This document shows positions 16,589-25,322 of a DNA stretch of 64,000 bases, piece by piece; positions within the stretch are counted from its first letter, which is position 1, and every line of letters begins with the position of its first letter. Below the pieces are notes generated by a model. That model worked only from the letters and a program-made list of their open reading frames with translations, was not told the DNA's origin and made no database searches. Source of the DNA: Myxococcales bacterium (GTDB lineage Bacteria > Myxococcota_A > Polyangia > Polyangiales > Ga0077539); contig JAEUKI010000027.1 of assembly GCA_016793325.1 (NCBI GenBank), forward strand, positions 1 to 64,000, written 5' to 3'. The position numbers were made by a program, and so were the translations under genes.

Positions 16589-17153
16589 CGGAGCCGATGG
16601 TACCAGCGCCCGCTTCGCTCGAACCCGCTTCGCTCGAACCCGCGTCGGTCGGACCCGTGCCTGCGTCGGGCGGCGGCGGATTGCACGATACGATCGCCAC
16701 GGACCATCGCCCGTTCGAACACATCGCAGGAACGGGCGTCGGCCCGCACGGCGTGTTCATCGTGTACTGGCACGAGAGAAAGCCCACGCACGCAGCGCCG
16801 TTCGCTGGGATCTCCGCAGGGCACATGGGAGGCGGCGGATTACACGTGCTGATCCCGCCCTGCCACCGACCGTCGTTGCAAAAGAACTGAAAGGGACGGA
16901 CCCCGCAGCTGTCGTTGTTGGGGTTGAGGTTGTACGAGCACGACAGTCCGTTGGGCATACACGGGCTGTTTTGCATGGGCGGGATCGCCGGACACTGCGA
17001 CGGCGTCGAGACGTCGTTGCACACGCTCCCGTCACACGTGTTGGGCGTCACGTTGGCGCCGCACGCCATCGCGCTCGTCGCGAGCACCGCGGTCGCGGCC
17101 ACTGTGACCACGAAGGGAGATCGGAGCTTTCGTGCGTTGTCTTTGTTCTGCAT
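16578..17153 (-). CDS. Cys-rich exported protein, probable lipoprotein
   Basis: A 191-residue protein starting at the ATG 17153, with a signal segment VVTVAATAVLATSAMAC ending in a lipobox-like SAMAC. The mature part has two similar Cys-rich halves, each ending in CNPPPP (FFCNDGRWQGGISTCNPPPP and MCSNGRWSVAIVSCNPPPP), so it is an internal duplication. About 14 cysteines should form disulfides. The tail is a Gly/Ser/Asp/Ala linker (DAGSSEAGSSEAG). The family is not known to me. It is the first gene of a pair with the ferritin-like protein and is divergent from the ferritin-like lipoprotein at 17439. Confidence 0.65.
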   Translation of the reverse strand: MQNKDNARKLRSPFVVTVAATAVLATSAMACGANVTPNTCDGSVCNDVSTPSQCPAIPPMQNSPCMPNGLSCSYNLNPNNDSCGVRPFQFFCNDGRWQGGISTCNPPPPMCPAEIPANGAACVGFLSCQYTMNTPCGPTPVPAMCSNGRWSVAIVSCNPPPPDAGTGPTDAGSSEAGSSEAGAGTIGSDGG

Positions 17154-17438
17154 GACCTTCGCGCCTTCTGCCGTGTTCGCGCTGGAGCGCGTCGGCGACA
17201 GCGACGCACGAGTGCAATCACGAGGCCGCGAGAATTCCCACGAACCTGAGCCAACCTGCGCCGAACTCCGCGGTGTCCGCGCCACGAAGTGCGGGACGCG
17301 CGGCGCGTGCGTCGGCGCTCGCGCCAGAGACCGCTCGAGAAGCGCTGCAAGTTCGCGCGTGTGTGCCTGCGCGTCCGCGCGGTGCCCCGCTGGCCCTCGG
17401 CTTGCTGAGCGAATCCAGTGGAGGAGCCTTCCCAACCC

Positions 17439-18728
17439 ATGAATCTCGAGAAGTCAGCTGGTCGTTCTACCGTGTCGAAGAGCCCGTCGCTCGCGCGGAT
17501 CATCGCGACGATCCTCGCGTCCGTGGGCGGACTCACCGCGTGCGGCGCCGGCGTGAGCCCCACGGGCGACGGCGGAGACACGGGCGTCGATGCGCGCGGC
17601 GCGGACGGGACCGGCGGCGATGCCAGCGACGTCGCGACGGACTCGTTGCCCGATCGCTTCTGTGGGATGTGCGGCTGCGACTTCACGGGGCGCGCAGAGA
17701 CGAACATCCCGATGCAGCTCGAGTACTGCGCCGGAGCGAGCGGCGCTCGCCCGATTCCGCCGCCGGAGGACAGCGGGGCTGGGTTCGTTCCGCCGCCGTT
17801 CGACTCGGGCGTCGACAGCGGCTCGGGCATCGGGATCGCGGACGTCCAGATCCCGCGCCCCGATGCGCCTTCGCCCGCCGACGCGATGCAATCGGACACT
17901 GGAATCGCGGACGTCACGCGCCCGGACAGCTCGCCCAACGACCCCGCCACGTGCGAGCTCGACTGCCAGCGCGCGTGCGGGAGCGTGTTCATCCCCGGCG
18001 CGCCGCCGCCCCCTGCGGGCCTCCGCACGTGCGAGCGCGTCGACGCGATGACGGTCAAGTGCATCGCGATGTTCCCGTGCGGCCGCGCGCCGGACGGGCT
18101 CGATGTCCGCCGCGCTTCGAGCGCTGATCCCATGGACCCGATCGCCGTGTACCTCGCGGAGTGCGCCACGATCGAAGCGGCGAGCGTCGATGCGTTCGAG
18201 CGCCTCGCCCGCGAGCTCCGCGCGTTCGGCGCGCCCGAGCACCTCGCGCGCGCGGCGGTCCGAAGCGCGATGGACGAGCGCAAGCACGCGTCGATGATGG
18301 CCTCGCTCGCGGCCTCGCACGGGACGAGCGCACACGAATTCAACATCCTCGACGACCGAACGCGCACGCTCGAGGACCTCGCCCACGAAAACGCCGTCGA
18401 GGGCTGCGTCCGCGAGACCTGGGGCGCCCTGCTCGCCGCCTACCAACGCGAGCACGCCGAAGACGCCGCGGTGCGCGAGGCCATGGCCGTGATCTCTGTC
18501 GACGAGCAGAAGCACGCCTCGCTCGCGTGGCGCGTGGCGCATTGGGCCGAGCCCAAGCTCAGCGACGCGTCGCGCGAGAGGATCCAGCGAGATCGCGACG
18601 CGGCGTTCGACCAATTGTTGGCCGAGCTCGCGCGCGAACCCGAGGAGCGCTTCACGCGCGCCATGGGCCTCCCGAGCGCCCGCGTCGCGCTGGCGATGGC
18701 CGAAGCGCTCCGCGCGCAACTGAGCTGA
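17439..18728 (+). CDS. Lipoprotein with C-terminal ferritin-like domain
   Basis: A 429-residue protein. GGAGGAG precedes the ATG by 12 bases; a GTG at 17418 is the alternative. Signal and lipobox LTAC come first, then a long spacer rich in Gly, Asp and Pro with several Cys (FCGMCGC; ELDCQRACG). The C-terminal 220 residues are helical with ferritin-like ligands: E in ATIEAASVDAFE, DERKHAS (ExxH), E in HENAVEGCVRE, and DEQKHAS (ExxH). This is a surface- or periplasm-anchored di-iron domain, known in other myxobacterial proteins. It is divergent from a transcript that also ends in a ferritin-like protein. Confidence 0.8.
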   Translation: MNLEKSAGRSTVSKSPSLARIIATILASVGGLTACGAGVSPTGDGGDTGVDARGADGTGGDASDVATDSLPDRFCGMCGCDFTGRAETNIPMQLEYCAGASGARPIPPPEDSGAGFVPPPFDSGVDSGSGIGIADVQIPRPDAPSPADAMQSDTGIADVTRPDSSPNDPATCELDCQRACGSVFIPGAPPPPAGLRTCERVDAMTVKCIAMFPCGRAPDGLDVRRASSADPMDPIAVYLAECATIEAASVDAFERLARELRAFGAPEHLARAAVRSAMDERKHASMMASLAASHGTSAHEFNILDDRTRTLEDLAHENAVEGCVRETWGALLAAYQREHAEDAAVREAMAVISVDEQKHASLAWRVAHWAEPKLSDASRERIQRDRDAAFDQLLAELAREPEERFTRAMGLPSARVALAMAEALRAQLS

Positions 18729-18845
18729 TTGACGTCGGGGGTGGGGGCCGCCCTCCGCAGCGACGATGCGACCGATCGCGATGTGTCCCGTTGTCAGCGT
18801 CGGGGGGAGGGCGACGAGCGCAGACGTACTCGCGTCCCGACGCGC

Positions 18846-19802
18846 TCACTGCGCCGGCGAAAATGTCGTTCGGCGGCTCGTGTCCGAGTTCATCTCGATC
18901 GTGACGGGCTGGCCGTTGATGGTTCCGCGCAGCTCCGCGCGCGACTCCATCGCGCTCGACTCGAAGAGCGGCGGCGCCTCGAGGTTCGTCGCAGAGACGG
19001 TCTTTTCCAGGCGCATTCGCATGTTCATCGCCGAGGACGTAAACCCCTCGGGCAGCTGCGAGAGGGTCATCCGCGCGATCGTCACATCTCCGCTGAGCGT
19101 CATGAGCGGCGCGCCGGGCTCGCGTTGGCTGAGGCCCGAGAGCGTCACCATCGCGCGAATCCCCCCCTCGGGAACGAGCATCCCCGTCTCCTCGAGGGAC
19201 GAGCGCAACGAGCCCACGCGGGCCTCCCACGACGCGCCCACGGCCCGGGGAATCGACGTGCCGAACACCTCGTCGTCCGTGGTCTCGTCCGCGCTGAACG
19301 CGCGCACGTCCTTGAGCGCCGCGCGCACCGCGTCGCTCACGGGTGCTCCGTCGATGGTCGCCGTGGTGTCCGCTTCGCGCGGCGCGAGCGCGAGCTCGAC
19401 GCGCGTCCCTGCGGGCAGGGAGGCGAGGGGCCCTTGGTCGGACTCGGCGCGGAGCAGCGTGATGGCGAGCGCGACGCGCGAGGGTTTTCCCACGCGGTTG
19501 ACGGCGAGGACCTCTTCGACGCACTCGATCGTCGTGCGCCGCCGAGACGCTTGTCGCTCGGGCTCCGCCGCGCCCACCTTCGTGGACCTGCTCTCGTCGT
19601 TGGTCGCTTCCGCACGAACGCGAAGCCGCTGCCCCACGCGCATCGGGCGGTGCAATCGAACGGTGTACGTCGCCGCTCGGTCGCCCGAGCTCGTGCTTTG
19701 GGGCGATCCCGCGGTGGTCGCGCTGGGAGTGCACGCGGCGATCGCGAGCAGCGAGAGCGCGGCGGTGATGCTCGCGCGCGAAATCGTCGTGCGTTGGCGC
19801 AT
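18846..19802 (-). CDS. Hypothetical lipoprotein
   Basis: A 318-residue predicted lipoprotein; the ATG at 19802 leads into SITAALSLLAIAAC (lipobox IAAC). The body is beta-rich, with a repeated theme of modified hydrophobic strands (RVALAITLLRAES; RVELALAPRE; MTLSGDVTIARMTL). No known domain was recognised. The ribosomal block starts 316 bases away on the other strand, so the shared region is a divergent promoter zone. Confidence 0.65.
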   Translation of the reverse strand: MRQRTTISRASITAALSLLAIAACTPSATTAGSPQSTSSGDRAATYTVRLHRPMRVGQRLRVRAEATNDESRSTKVGAAEPERQASRRRTTIECVEEVLAVNRVGKPSRVALAITLLRAESDQGPLASLPAGTRVELALAPREADTTATIDGAPVSDAVRAALKDVRAFSADETTDDEVFGTSIPRAVGASWEARVGSLRSSLEETGMLVPEGGIRAMVTLSGLSQREPGAPLMTLSGDVTIARMTLSQLPEGFTSSAMNMRMRLEKTVSATNLEAPPLFESSAMESRAELRGTINGQPVTIEMNSDTSRRTTFSPAQ

Positions 19803-20117
19803 GGGCGGCGATTGTTCGCCGATCCGTGGTAGACGCTCCCGTCCAAACCGCGGCAAACGTAATTGTGACGATTGTGCGAGGGGGCGCTTGACACCCCCAT
19901 AACCGTCCGGTAAACACCGCGGCCCTCACTGGGATCCCCCAGAGAGGCAAGTAACACAGTGGCTGCAGCGGGACGCGAGAGCGACCGCTGGACGCACTGG
20001 AGATCGAACGAGTGCCTCGCACTAACGGTGTGAGTCTCGGTCGGAGCCAGTGTGTTTCGCGAAAGCGGAGCCCCTGATGACCGAACGAAGACACGTCCCC
20101 GAGTAGAGAGCACAGCG
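19803..20117. other. Divergent intergenic region and rplV leader
   Basis: No gene is supported in these 315 bases. They hold the probable promoter at 19888-19916, then about 200 bases of untranslated leader before rplV. I looked here for the missing genes rpsJ to rpsS and found no trace of them. A small palindrome-like CTGGGATCCCCCAG lies at about 19928-19941. Confidence 0.6.
19888..19916 (+). promoter_or_regulatory. Probable sigma70 promoter of the ribosomal-protein operon
   Basis: A perfect -35 box TTGACA at 19888-19893 and, exactly 17 bases later, TAAACA at 19911-19916 as a weak -10. Transcription would begin near 19922-19925, leaving a leader of roughly 195 bases before rplV. The position, directly upstream of a large housekeeping operon, supports the call; the -10 match is only three of six. 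Confidence 0.6.
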
Positions 20118-20576
20118 ATGGCGATCGAGAGCAAGGCTGCGCTGCGGTTCGCACGGATCTCGCCCCGTAAGGCGCGCGTGATCGTGAACCTCGTCCGCGG
20201 CAAGAAGGTTTCGCAGGCGCTCGACGAGCTGGCGTTTACGCCGAAGTCCGGCGCGCCGATCGTGAAGAAGCTGATCGAATCGGCCCTGAGCAACGCCAAG
20301 CAGGCGGATGGCTCGGTCAACGTCGACACGCTGTACGTGTCGCAGGCGACCGTGGACAAGGGTCCGAACCGCAACATGCGCCGATGGCGTCCCCGGGCGC
20401 AGGGTCGCGCGACGCCGATCGTGAAGGGCGTGAGTCACATCGCGCTCGTTCTGACGGACTCGGCCCCCGCGCCGAGCGGCCGCCAGAAGTTCGCGGCGGA
20501 GCGTCAGGCTGCGCGAGCGGCGACGAAGGCTGCGAAGGGCGCGAGCCCCAAGGCCGAAGAAGCGAAGAGCGAGTGA
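20118..20576 (+). CDS. rplV: 50S ribosomal protein L22
   Basis: Large-subunit protein L22 lines the peptide exit tunnel and binds all 23S rRNA domains. The 152 residues carry the family core (ARISPRKARVIVNLVRGKKV near 10-30; RGRATPIVKGVSHI-like segment near 92-105). The C-terminal 40 residues are a Lys/Ala-rich extension beyond the usual 110-residue length. The start ATG at 20118 matches the family N-terminus. It is unusual in being the first gene of the operon: in the standard S10 order six genes precede it. Confidence 0.97.
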   Translation: MAIESKAALRFARISPRKARVIVNLVRGKKVSQALDELAFTPKSGAPIVKKLIESALSNAKQADGSVNVDTLYVSQATVDKGPNRNMRRWRPRAQGRATPIVKGVSHIALVLTDSAPAPSGRQKFAAERQAARAATKAAKGASPKAEEAKSE

Positions 20577-20619
20577 GCGTCGAGCTCCCCATTCCTCACT
20601 GAAGAGATAGAGATCGACA

Positions 20620-21318
20620 ATGGGTCAGAAGGTTCATCCGCACGGATTTCGCCTCGGCGTCATCAAGACTTGGAACTCGAAGTGGTTCGAGTCGAAGAAC
20701 TACGCCTCGTGGTTGCACGAGGACCTCACGCTCAAGCGTGTGGTGAAGGAGCACTTGGCGAACGCGGGCATCGCGGGCGTCGAGGTCGAGCGCGCGGCCG
20801 CCAAGGTCCGGATCATCATCTACACGGCGCGTCCGGGGATCGTGATCGGCAAGGGCGGCAAGGGCGTCGACGAGCTCAAGAAGGGCGACGGCAAGAAGTT
20901 CGGCGGCCTCTGCAAGTACACGAACGCCTCCCCCGATGACATCGTCATCGACGTGCAGGAGGTCCGCAAGCCGGACACCAACGCGCAGCTCGTGGCCGAG
21001 AGCGTCTGCATGCAGCTCGAGCGTCGCGTGGCCTTCCGCCGCGCGATGAAGAAGGCTGTCAGCGCGGCGATGAAGCTCGGCGCGCGCGGCATCCGTATCC
21101 GCTGCGCGGGTCGCTTGGGCGGCGCCGAAATGGCGCGCGTCGAGGTGTACCGCGAGGGTCGCGTTCCGCTGCACACGCTGCGCGCGGACATCGAGTTCGG
21201 CCAGGCCGAGGCGCACACGACGTACGGCTCGATCGGCGCGAAGGTCTGGATCTGCAAGGGTGAAGTGCTTCCGCAGAAGAAGCGCCGCCCCGGCACCGGC
21301 CCTGCGCCGCGCGCCTGA
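20620..21318 (+). CDS. rpsC: 30S ribosomal protein S3
   Basis: S3 forms part of the mRNA entry site and helicase. The 232 residues begin [14 protein letters not shown], the usual S3 start. The KH domain GxxG is at IGKGGKGV near 70-77, and the C-terminal signature [10 protein letters not shown], then [15 protein letters not shown], is intact. Between the KH loop and QEVRKP there are about ten residues more than in E. coli S3 ([15 protein letters not shown] region). It follows rplV after 43 bases. Confidence 0.97.
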   Translation: MGQKVHPHGFRLGVIKTWNSKWFESKNYASWLHEDLTLKRVVKEHLANAGIAGVEVERAAAKVRIIIYTARPGIVIGKGGKGVDELKKGDGKKFGGLCKYTNASPDDIVIDVQEVRKPDTNAQLVAESVCMQLERRVAFRRAMKKAVSAAMKLGARGIRIRCAGRLGGAEMARVEVYREGRVPLHTLRADIEFGQAEAHTTYGSIGAKVWICKGEVLPQKKRRPGTGPAPRA

Positions 21319-21351
21319 TCTTCGTTGAAGAGAGAGTGACGGAGAGAAGCC

Positions 21352-21771
21352 ATGCTTTCCCCGAAGAGGACCAAGTTTCGCAAAGCGATGAAGGGCAACA
21401 TGAAGGGTGTTGCCTGGACCGGCTCGGACGTGTCGTTTGGCGACTTCGCGTTGCAGGCGACCGAGGGCGGTAAAGTCACGGCGCGGCAGATCGAAGCCGC
21501 GCGTATGGCGATCCAGCGCCACGTCAAGCGCGCGGGCAAGCTCTGGATCCGCGTGTTTCCGGACAAGCCCATCACGAAGAAGCCCCTCGAGACCCGCATG
21601 GGTCACGGAAAGGGCGCCGTCGAGGAGTGGGTCGCCGTCGTTCAGCCGGGCCGTGTGATGTACGAGCTCGGCGGCCTCCCCGAGGACGTGGCGCGCGAGG
21701 CGTTTCGTCTCGCGTCGCACAAGCTCCCGGTGGGCGTGCGCGTTTTGACCCGCGGCATCGAGTCTCTGTGA
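21352..21771 (+). CDS. rplP: 50S ribosomal protein L16
   Basis: L16 sits near the A-site tRNA and peptidyl transferase centre. The 139 residues show the normal start [11 protein letters not shown] and the conserved [23 protein letters not shown] (read as [17 protein letters not shown] then IRVFPD), followed by [12 protein letters not shown]. Length is normal (136-140). It is placed between rpsC and rpmC as in most bacteria. GAGAGAAG before the ATG is the likely ribosome binding site. Confidence 0.97.
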   Translation: MLSPKRTKFRKAMKGNMKGVAWTGSDVSFGDFALQATEGGKVTARQIEAARMAIQRHVKRAGKLWIRVFPDKPITKKPLETRMGHGKGAVEEWVAVVQPGRVMYELGGLPEDVAREAFRLASHKLPVGVRVLTRGIESL

Positions 21772-21784
21772 AGGTGCATTGATC

Positions 21785-22012
21785 ATGGCCAACGAAACGA
21801 CCGGCGCGGACCTGCGCGCCAAGACGGACGCCGAGCTCGCCGAGCAGCTGAAGACCGCGCAGGGCGCGCTCTTCACCGCCCGCTTCGAGAACTTCACGAA
21901 CAAGCTGGATGACACTGCCAAGATGCGCCGTCTCCGTCGCGAGATCGCGCGCATCAAGACGGTGCAGACCGAGCGCAAGCGCAGCGCGGCAGCGAAGAAG
22001 GCAGAGGGCTGA
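21785..22012 (+). CDS. rpmC: 50S ribosomal protein L29
   Basis: L29 lies at the tunnel exit, where signal-recognition particle and trigger factor dock. The 75 residues form the two-helix hairpin of the family: LRAKTDAELAEQLKTAQGAL, then KLDDTAKMRRLRREIARIKT. It is slightly longer than E. coli L29 (63) because of an N-terminal NETTGAD and a C-terminal Lys/Ala tail. The ATG at 21785 is preferred over a TTG two codons earlier. Confidence 0.95.
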   Translation: MANETTGADLRAKTDAELAEQLKTAQGALFTARFENFTNKLDDTAKMRRLRREIARIKTVQTERKRSAAAKKAEG

Positions 22013-22015
22013 TCC

Positions 22016-22300
22016 ATGGCGACCGAGAGCAACAGCACCGAGCGATTCGGTGGAAAGCGCGTCCTGCAGGGCCGCGTGAAGAGCGCCAAGATGACCAAGA
22101 CCGTGGTGGTCGAGGTCGTCCGCTCTGTCCGTCACCCGGTGTACGGAAAGTTCGTCCGCGTGCGCAAGCGTTACAAGGCGCACGACGAGAAGGGTGAGTA
22201 CCGCGAGGGCGACATCGTCGAGATCCGCGAGCACAGCCCGATCTCGAAGGACAAGCACTTCGTGGTGATCCGCCTGGTCGAGCGACCGGCGGAGACCTGA
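22016..22300 (+). CDS. rpsQ: 30S ribosomal protein S17
   Basis: S17 is a primary 16S-rRNA-binding OB-fold protein of the small subunit. The 94 residues contain the family motifs LQGRVKSAKMTKTVVVEV and GDIVEIREHSPISKDKHFVV (20 residues). The N-terminus is about ten residues longer than in E. coli. It begins 3 bases after the rpmC stop, so the two are tightly coupled. Confidence 0.96.
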   Translation: MATESNSTERFGGKRVLQGRVKSAKMTKTVVVEVVRSVRHPVYGKFVRVRKRYKAHDEKGEYREGDIVEIREHSPISKDKHFVVIRLVERPAET

Positions 22301-22339
22301 TTCCCCCCACGGCTTCATCTCTCTAGGAGTTCGTTTGCC

Positions 22340-22708
22340 ATGATCCAGATGCGGAGCATCCTCGACGTCGCCGACAATTCAGGCGCGCGCCGAGTTCAGT
22401 GCATCAAGGTGCTCGGCGGCTCGCGGCGCAAGTACGCAGGCCTGGGTGACGTCATCGTTGTCGCGGTGAAAGAAGCCCTCCCGAACATGAAGGTGAAGAA
22501 GGGCCAAACTGCACGCGCCGTGGTGGTTCGCACCAAGCGCGAGTACCTGCGCCCGGACGGCTCGTACGTGAAGTTCGACGGCAACAGCGCCGTGCTCATC
22601 GACAAGGAAGGCGCCCCGATCGGGACGCGCATCTTCGGCCCGGTGGCGCGCGAGCTCCGTGGCAAGAACTTCATGAAGATCATCTCGCTCGCGCCGGAGG
22701 TCATCTGA
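22340..22708 (+). CDS. rplN: 50S ribosomal protein L14
   Basis: L14 contacts 16S rRNA across the subunit interface (bridge B5/B8) and binds silencing factor RsfS. The 122 residues are exactly the usual length, from [20 protein letters not shown] to the C-terminal [18 protein letters not shown]. Conserved throughout. GGAG precedes the start (CTAGGAGTTCG). It ends 2 bases before rplX. Confidence 0.97.
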   Translation: MIQMRSILDVADNSGARRVQCIKVLGGSRRKYAGLGDVIVVAVKEALPNMKVKKGQTARAVVVRTKREYLRPDGSYVKFDGNSAVLIDKEGAPIGTRIFGPVARELRGKNFMKIISLAPEVI

Positions 22709-22710
22709 TC

Positions 22711-23058
22711 ATGACGCTCGCGAGGATTCGTACCGGCGACACCGTCGTGGTGATCTCGGGCAAAGACAAAGGCAAGACGGGCAAGGTTCTCCGCGTTTGG
22801 GCGGAGGACGACAAGGTGCTCGTCGAGAAGATCAACATCGTCAAGAAGCACGCGAAGCCCACGCAGGTGAGCGACGGCGGCATCGTCGAGCGCGAAGCCC
22901 CGCTGCACATCTCGAAGGTGATGCCCGTCGACCCGGAGACGGGCAAGGGCACCCGCGTGAAGACCCGCGTCGAGAGCGACGGCTCGAAGACCCGCGTCGC
23001 GGTGAAGTCCGGCAAGGACATCGCCGAGCCGAAGCGCGAGCGCTCGAGCGCGAGCTGA
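22711..23058 (+). CDS. rplX: 50S ribosomal protein L24
   Basis: L24 starts 50S assembly by binding the 5' domain of 23S rRNA. The 115-residue protein has the KOW motif near its N-terminus ([20 protein letters not shown]) and the following [21 protein letters not shown] segment (first 20 residues given as [20 protein letters not shown]). The last 20 residues are charged and extend past the E. coli length of 104. Its start is 2 bases after the rplN stop. Confidence 0.96.
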   Translation: MTLARIRTGDTVVVISGKDKGKTGKVLRVWAEDDKVLVEKINIVKKHAKPTQVSDGGIVEREAPLHISKVMPVDPETGKGTRVKTRVESDGSKTRVAVKSGKDIAEPKRERSSAS

Positions 23059-23166
23059 GCGCTTCGACGGTTGACCCCACTTTTCAAGATCCACTTGCAT
23101 ACACACTCCCGCGACCCTCACGGCGACCGCGCATGAGGGACCCAAACCGGGAAGCGAGAAGCACCG

Positions 23167-23853
23167 ATGGCCGAGAACGAGAAGAAAGAAAAAGCCCCCA
23201 AGGAGGCGAAGCCTGCTGGTGGCGGCGGTGGCGAGAAGAAGCCGAAGGGCAAGAAGGGCCCTGGTAAGGTCGAGCTCGCCAAGCCGACGACGACCCTCGC
23301 GCAGACGCGCGTGGAGCCGCGTGCCAAGAAGAAGTACGACGCCGAGGTGATTCCGGCGCTCATGCGTCAGTTCAACTACAAGAACAAGATGCAGGTGCCG
23401 CGTATCACCAAGGTGACGGTGAACATGGGCCTCGGCGAAGCGACGCAGGACCAGAAGCTCATCGAGTCGGGCCTCGTCGAAGTGACCGCGCTCACCGGCC
23501 AGAAGCCGGTGGTGACGCGCGCTCGCAAGTCCATCGCGACCTTCAAGCTCCGCACGGGGCAGCCCATCGGCGTGATGGTGACGCTCCGTCGCGATCGCAT
23601 GTGGGAGTTCTTGGATCGCTTGATCACCTTCGCGCTCCCGCGCGTTCGTGACTTCAAGGGCGTCAGCCCGAAGGCGTTCGACGGTCAGGGCAACTACACC
23701 CTCGGCCTCAAAGAGCAGATCATCTTCCCCGAGATCGACTACGACAAGGTCGACAAGATCAAGGGGCTCAACATCTCGATTGTTACGACGGCGCGCAACG
23801 ACGAGGAGGGGCGAGCGCTCCTCCAGCATCTCGGGATGCCGTTCCGTCAGTAA
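23167..23853 (+). CDS. rplE: 50S ribosomal protein L5 with long N-terminal extension
   Basis: L5 binds 5S rRNA and forms bridge B1b with S13. The conserved part starts near residue 55 ([15 protein letters not shown]) and runs through [35 protein letters not shown] and [20 protein letters not shown] to the normal end. At 228 residues it is about 50 longer than usual. The extra N-terminus is Lys/Glu/Pro/Gly-rich ([20 protein letters not shown]). The ATG at 23167 follows the purine run GGGAAGCGAGAAG. A start inside the family core is not offered by any in-frame Met before residue 65, so the extension looks real. Confidence 0.95.
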   Translation: MAENEKKEKAPKEAKPAGGGGGEKKPKGKKGPGKVELAKPTTTLAQTRVEPRAKKKYDAEVIPALMRQFNYKNKMQVPRITKVTVNMGLGEATQDQKLIESGLVEVTALTGQKPVVTRARKSIATFKLRTGQPIGVMVTLRRDRMWEFLDRLITFALPRVRDFKGVSPKAFDGQGNYTLGLKEQIIFPEIDYDKVDKIKGLNISIVTTARNDEEGRALLQHLGMPFRQ

Positions 23854-23893
23854 GCCAAGATTCCATTCGGATAGAGACACCAGGGAGATCGTC

Positions 23894-24079
23894 GTGGCAC
23901 GTGCCTGCAGTTTCGCAAAGCTGAACGACCCGCCGAAGTTTGCCGTGCGGCACCGTAATCGCTGCCGCCGTTGTGGACGCGCGCGTGGCTACTACCGCAA
24001 GTTCGAGCTGTGCCGGCTCTGCCTGCGCGAGCTCGCCCTCCGTGGCGAGATCCCCGGCGTGATCAAGGCGAGCTGGTAA
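23894..24079 (+). CDS. rpsZ: 30S ribosomal protein S14, zinc type (S14p/S29e)
   Basis: The short, zinc-binding form of S14, 61 residues from a GTG start; CAGGGAG lies 7 bases upstream. The zinc ligands are C24, C27, C40 and C43 (CRRC and CRLC), and the end [11 protein letters not shown] is the usual S14 terminus. It helps assemble the 30S head. The gene is in its normal place between rplE and rpsH. The Cys-plus form indicates that zinc supply is normally adequate, since some bacteria carry a second, zinc-free paralog elsewhere. Confidence 0.96.
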   Translation: MARACSFAKLNDPPKFAVRHRNRCRRCGRARGYYRKFELCRLCLRELALRGEIPGVIKASW

Positions 24080-24094
24080 GAGAGGGCTTTTGTC

Positions 24095-24493
24095 ATGCTG
24101 ACCGATCCGATCGCGGACATGCTGTCGAGGATTCGCAACGCCGTCATGGCTCGCCATGATCGCGTGGTGATCCCGGCGTCGAAGTTGAAGGGCACGATCG
24201 CCGAGGTCCTCAAGAGCGAGGGCTATGTGGCGGACGTCGCCAAGGACACCGAGGAGAGCGGCTACGAGGTGCTCTCGATCACCCTCAAGTACGGCAAGGA
24301 CAAGGCTCCTGCCATCGAGGGAATCGAGCGCATCTCCAAGCCGGGTCGCCGGGTGTACGTGCGTGCGCAAGACATTCCGAAGGTCAAGTCCGGGCTCGGC
24401 ATCGCCGTGCTCTCGACCTCTCGGGGAATCATGAGCGATCGCCAGGCGCGCAAAGTGGGCGTCGGCGGCGAGCTGCTCTGCCAGATCTGGTGA
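24095..24493 (+). CDS. rpsH: 30S ribosomal protein S8
   Basis: S8 binds the central domain of 16S rRNA and, in E. coli, represses the spc operon through its mRNA. The 132 residues show MLTDPIADMLSRIRNAVMAR at the start and STSRGIMSDRQARKVGVGGE near the end, both canonical. Normal length. In E. coli the S8 operator lies at the rplE start; I did not find a convincing copy of that structure here. Confidence 0.97.
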   Translation: MLTDPIADMLSRIRNAVMARHDRVVIPASKLKGTIAEVLKSEGYVADVAKDTEESGYEVLSITLKYGKDKAPAIEGIERISKPGRRVYVRAQDIPKVKSGLGIAVLSTSRGIMSDRQARKVGVGGELLCQIW

Positions 24494-24504
24494 CGGAGAC
24501 GACC

Positions 24505-25098
24505 ATGTCGAAGATTGGCAAGCGACCGATCGAGCTGCCGAAGGGCGTGACCGTGACCGTCAAGGACGGCAAGGTCGAAGTGAAGGGTGCCAAGGGCACG
24601 ATCACGCGTCCGTTTCCCGCGTACCTTTCGCTCGAAGTGAAGGGCACCGAGGTCCAGCTCGGAATCAAGAACGACGTGGCTTCGCAGGAAGCGAGCCTCA
24701 TGTACGGCACGAGCCGCGCGCACATCGCCAACGCGATCGTGGGCGTCTCGACTGGTTACAAGGCGAAGCTCTTGCTCCTCGGCACCGGCTACAAGGCGGA
24801 GCAGAAGGGCCAGACGCTGAACCTCTCCCTTGGCCTCTCGCACCCGGTGGTGTTTACGCTCCCGGCCGAGATCAAGGTCAAGGAGATCAACCAGAAGGGC
24901 TCGATGCAGGTCTCTGGCAAGAACGAGCAGGGCGTGACAGTCGAGCTCGAGTCGCACGACAAAGAGGCGCTCGGGCAGGCCGTGGCCAAGCTCCAGTCCT
25001 TCCGTCCACCGGAGCCCTACAAGGGCAAGGGCGTGAACGTCGAAGGCCAGAAGATCATCCGCAAGGCCGGCAAGGCCGGAGGCAAGGGCGGCAAGTGA
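24505..25098 (+). CDS. rplF: 50S ribosomal protein L6
   Basis: L6 supports the factor-binding site and sarcin-ricin loop. The protein is 197 residues from the ATG at 24505 (MSKIGKRPIELPKGV is the usual start; an in-frame GTG five codons earlier is less likely). Two L6 repeats are present. The signature PEPYKGKGV is followed by a degenerate IRKAGKAGGKGGK tail, so it is longer than the usual 176-180. Confidence 0.97.
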   Translation: MSKIGKRPIELPKGVTVTVKDGKVEVKGAKGTITRPFPAYLSLEVKGTEVQLGIKNDVASQEASLMYGTSRAHIANAIVGVSTGYKAKLLLLGTGYKAEQKGQTLNLSLGLSHPVVFTLPAEIKVKEINQKGSMQVSGKNEQGVTVELESHDKEALGQAVAKLQSFRPPEPYKGKGVNVEGQKIIRKAGKAGGKGGK

Positions 25099-25322
25099 TC
25101 CCGCGGCGCGCCTGCTCGACGAGCGAGCGCGCGCACGGGTGACAGACCAACGAGCGAAGACGGCACGAACGGAGGGCGGTGGCGGCTCTCGAACGCACGG
25201 CGATCATGGTCGCTCGGACGAACACTCCGAGCGAGCTCCGCGCCGAGCGATCTCTCGAACCGCTGCCGAACACCCTGCGACCGAGCGACGGTCTTCGTCT
25301 TGGACAACGGAGCGAAGAGACC
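25099..25322. other. Longer gap inside the spc cluster, nothing recognised
   Basis: These 224 bases between rplF and rplR break the otherwise tight spacing. An open frame does run in phase into rplR from 25179, but the extra residues match no L18 protein. I see no hairpin or clear promoter. The stretch may be a spacer or may carry a leader for rplR. Confidence 0.5.

Noticed and set aside
23059..23166. Possible promoter between rplX and rplE
   Set aside because: TTGACC is present at 23071, but no -10 box lies at 16-18 bases; the best candidate is 20 or more away.
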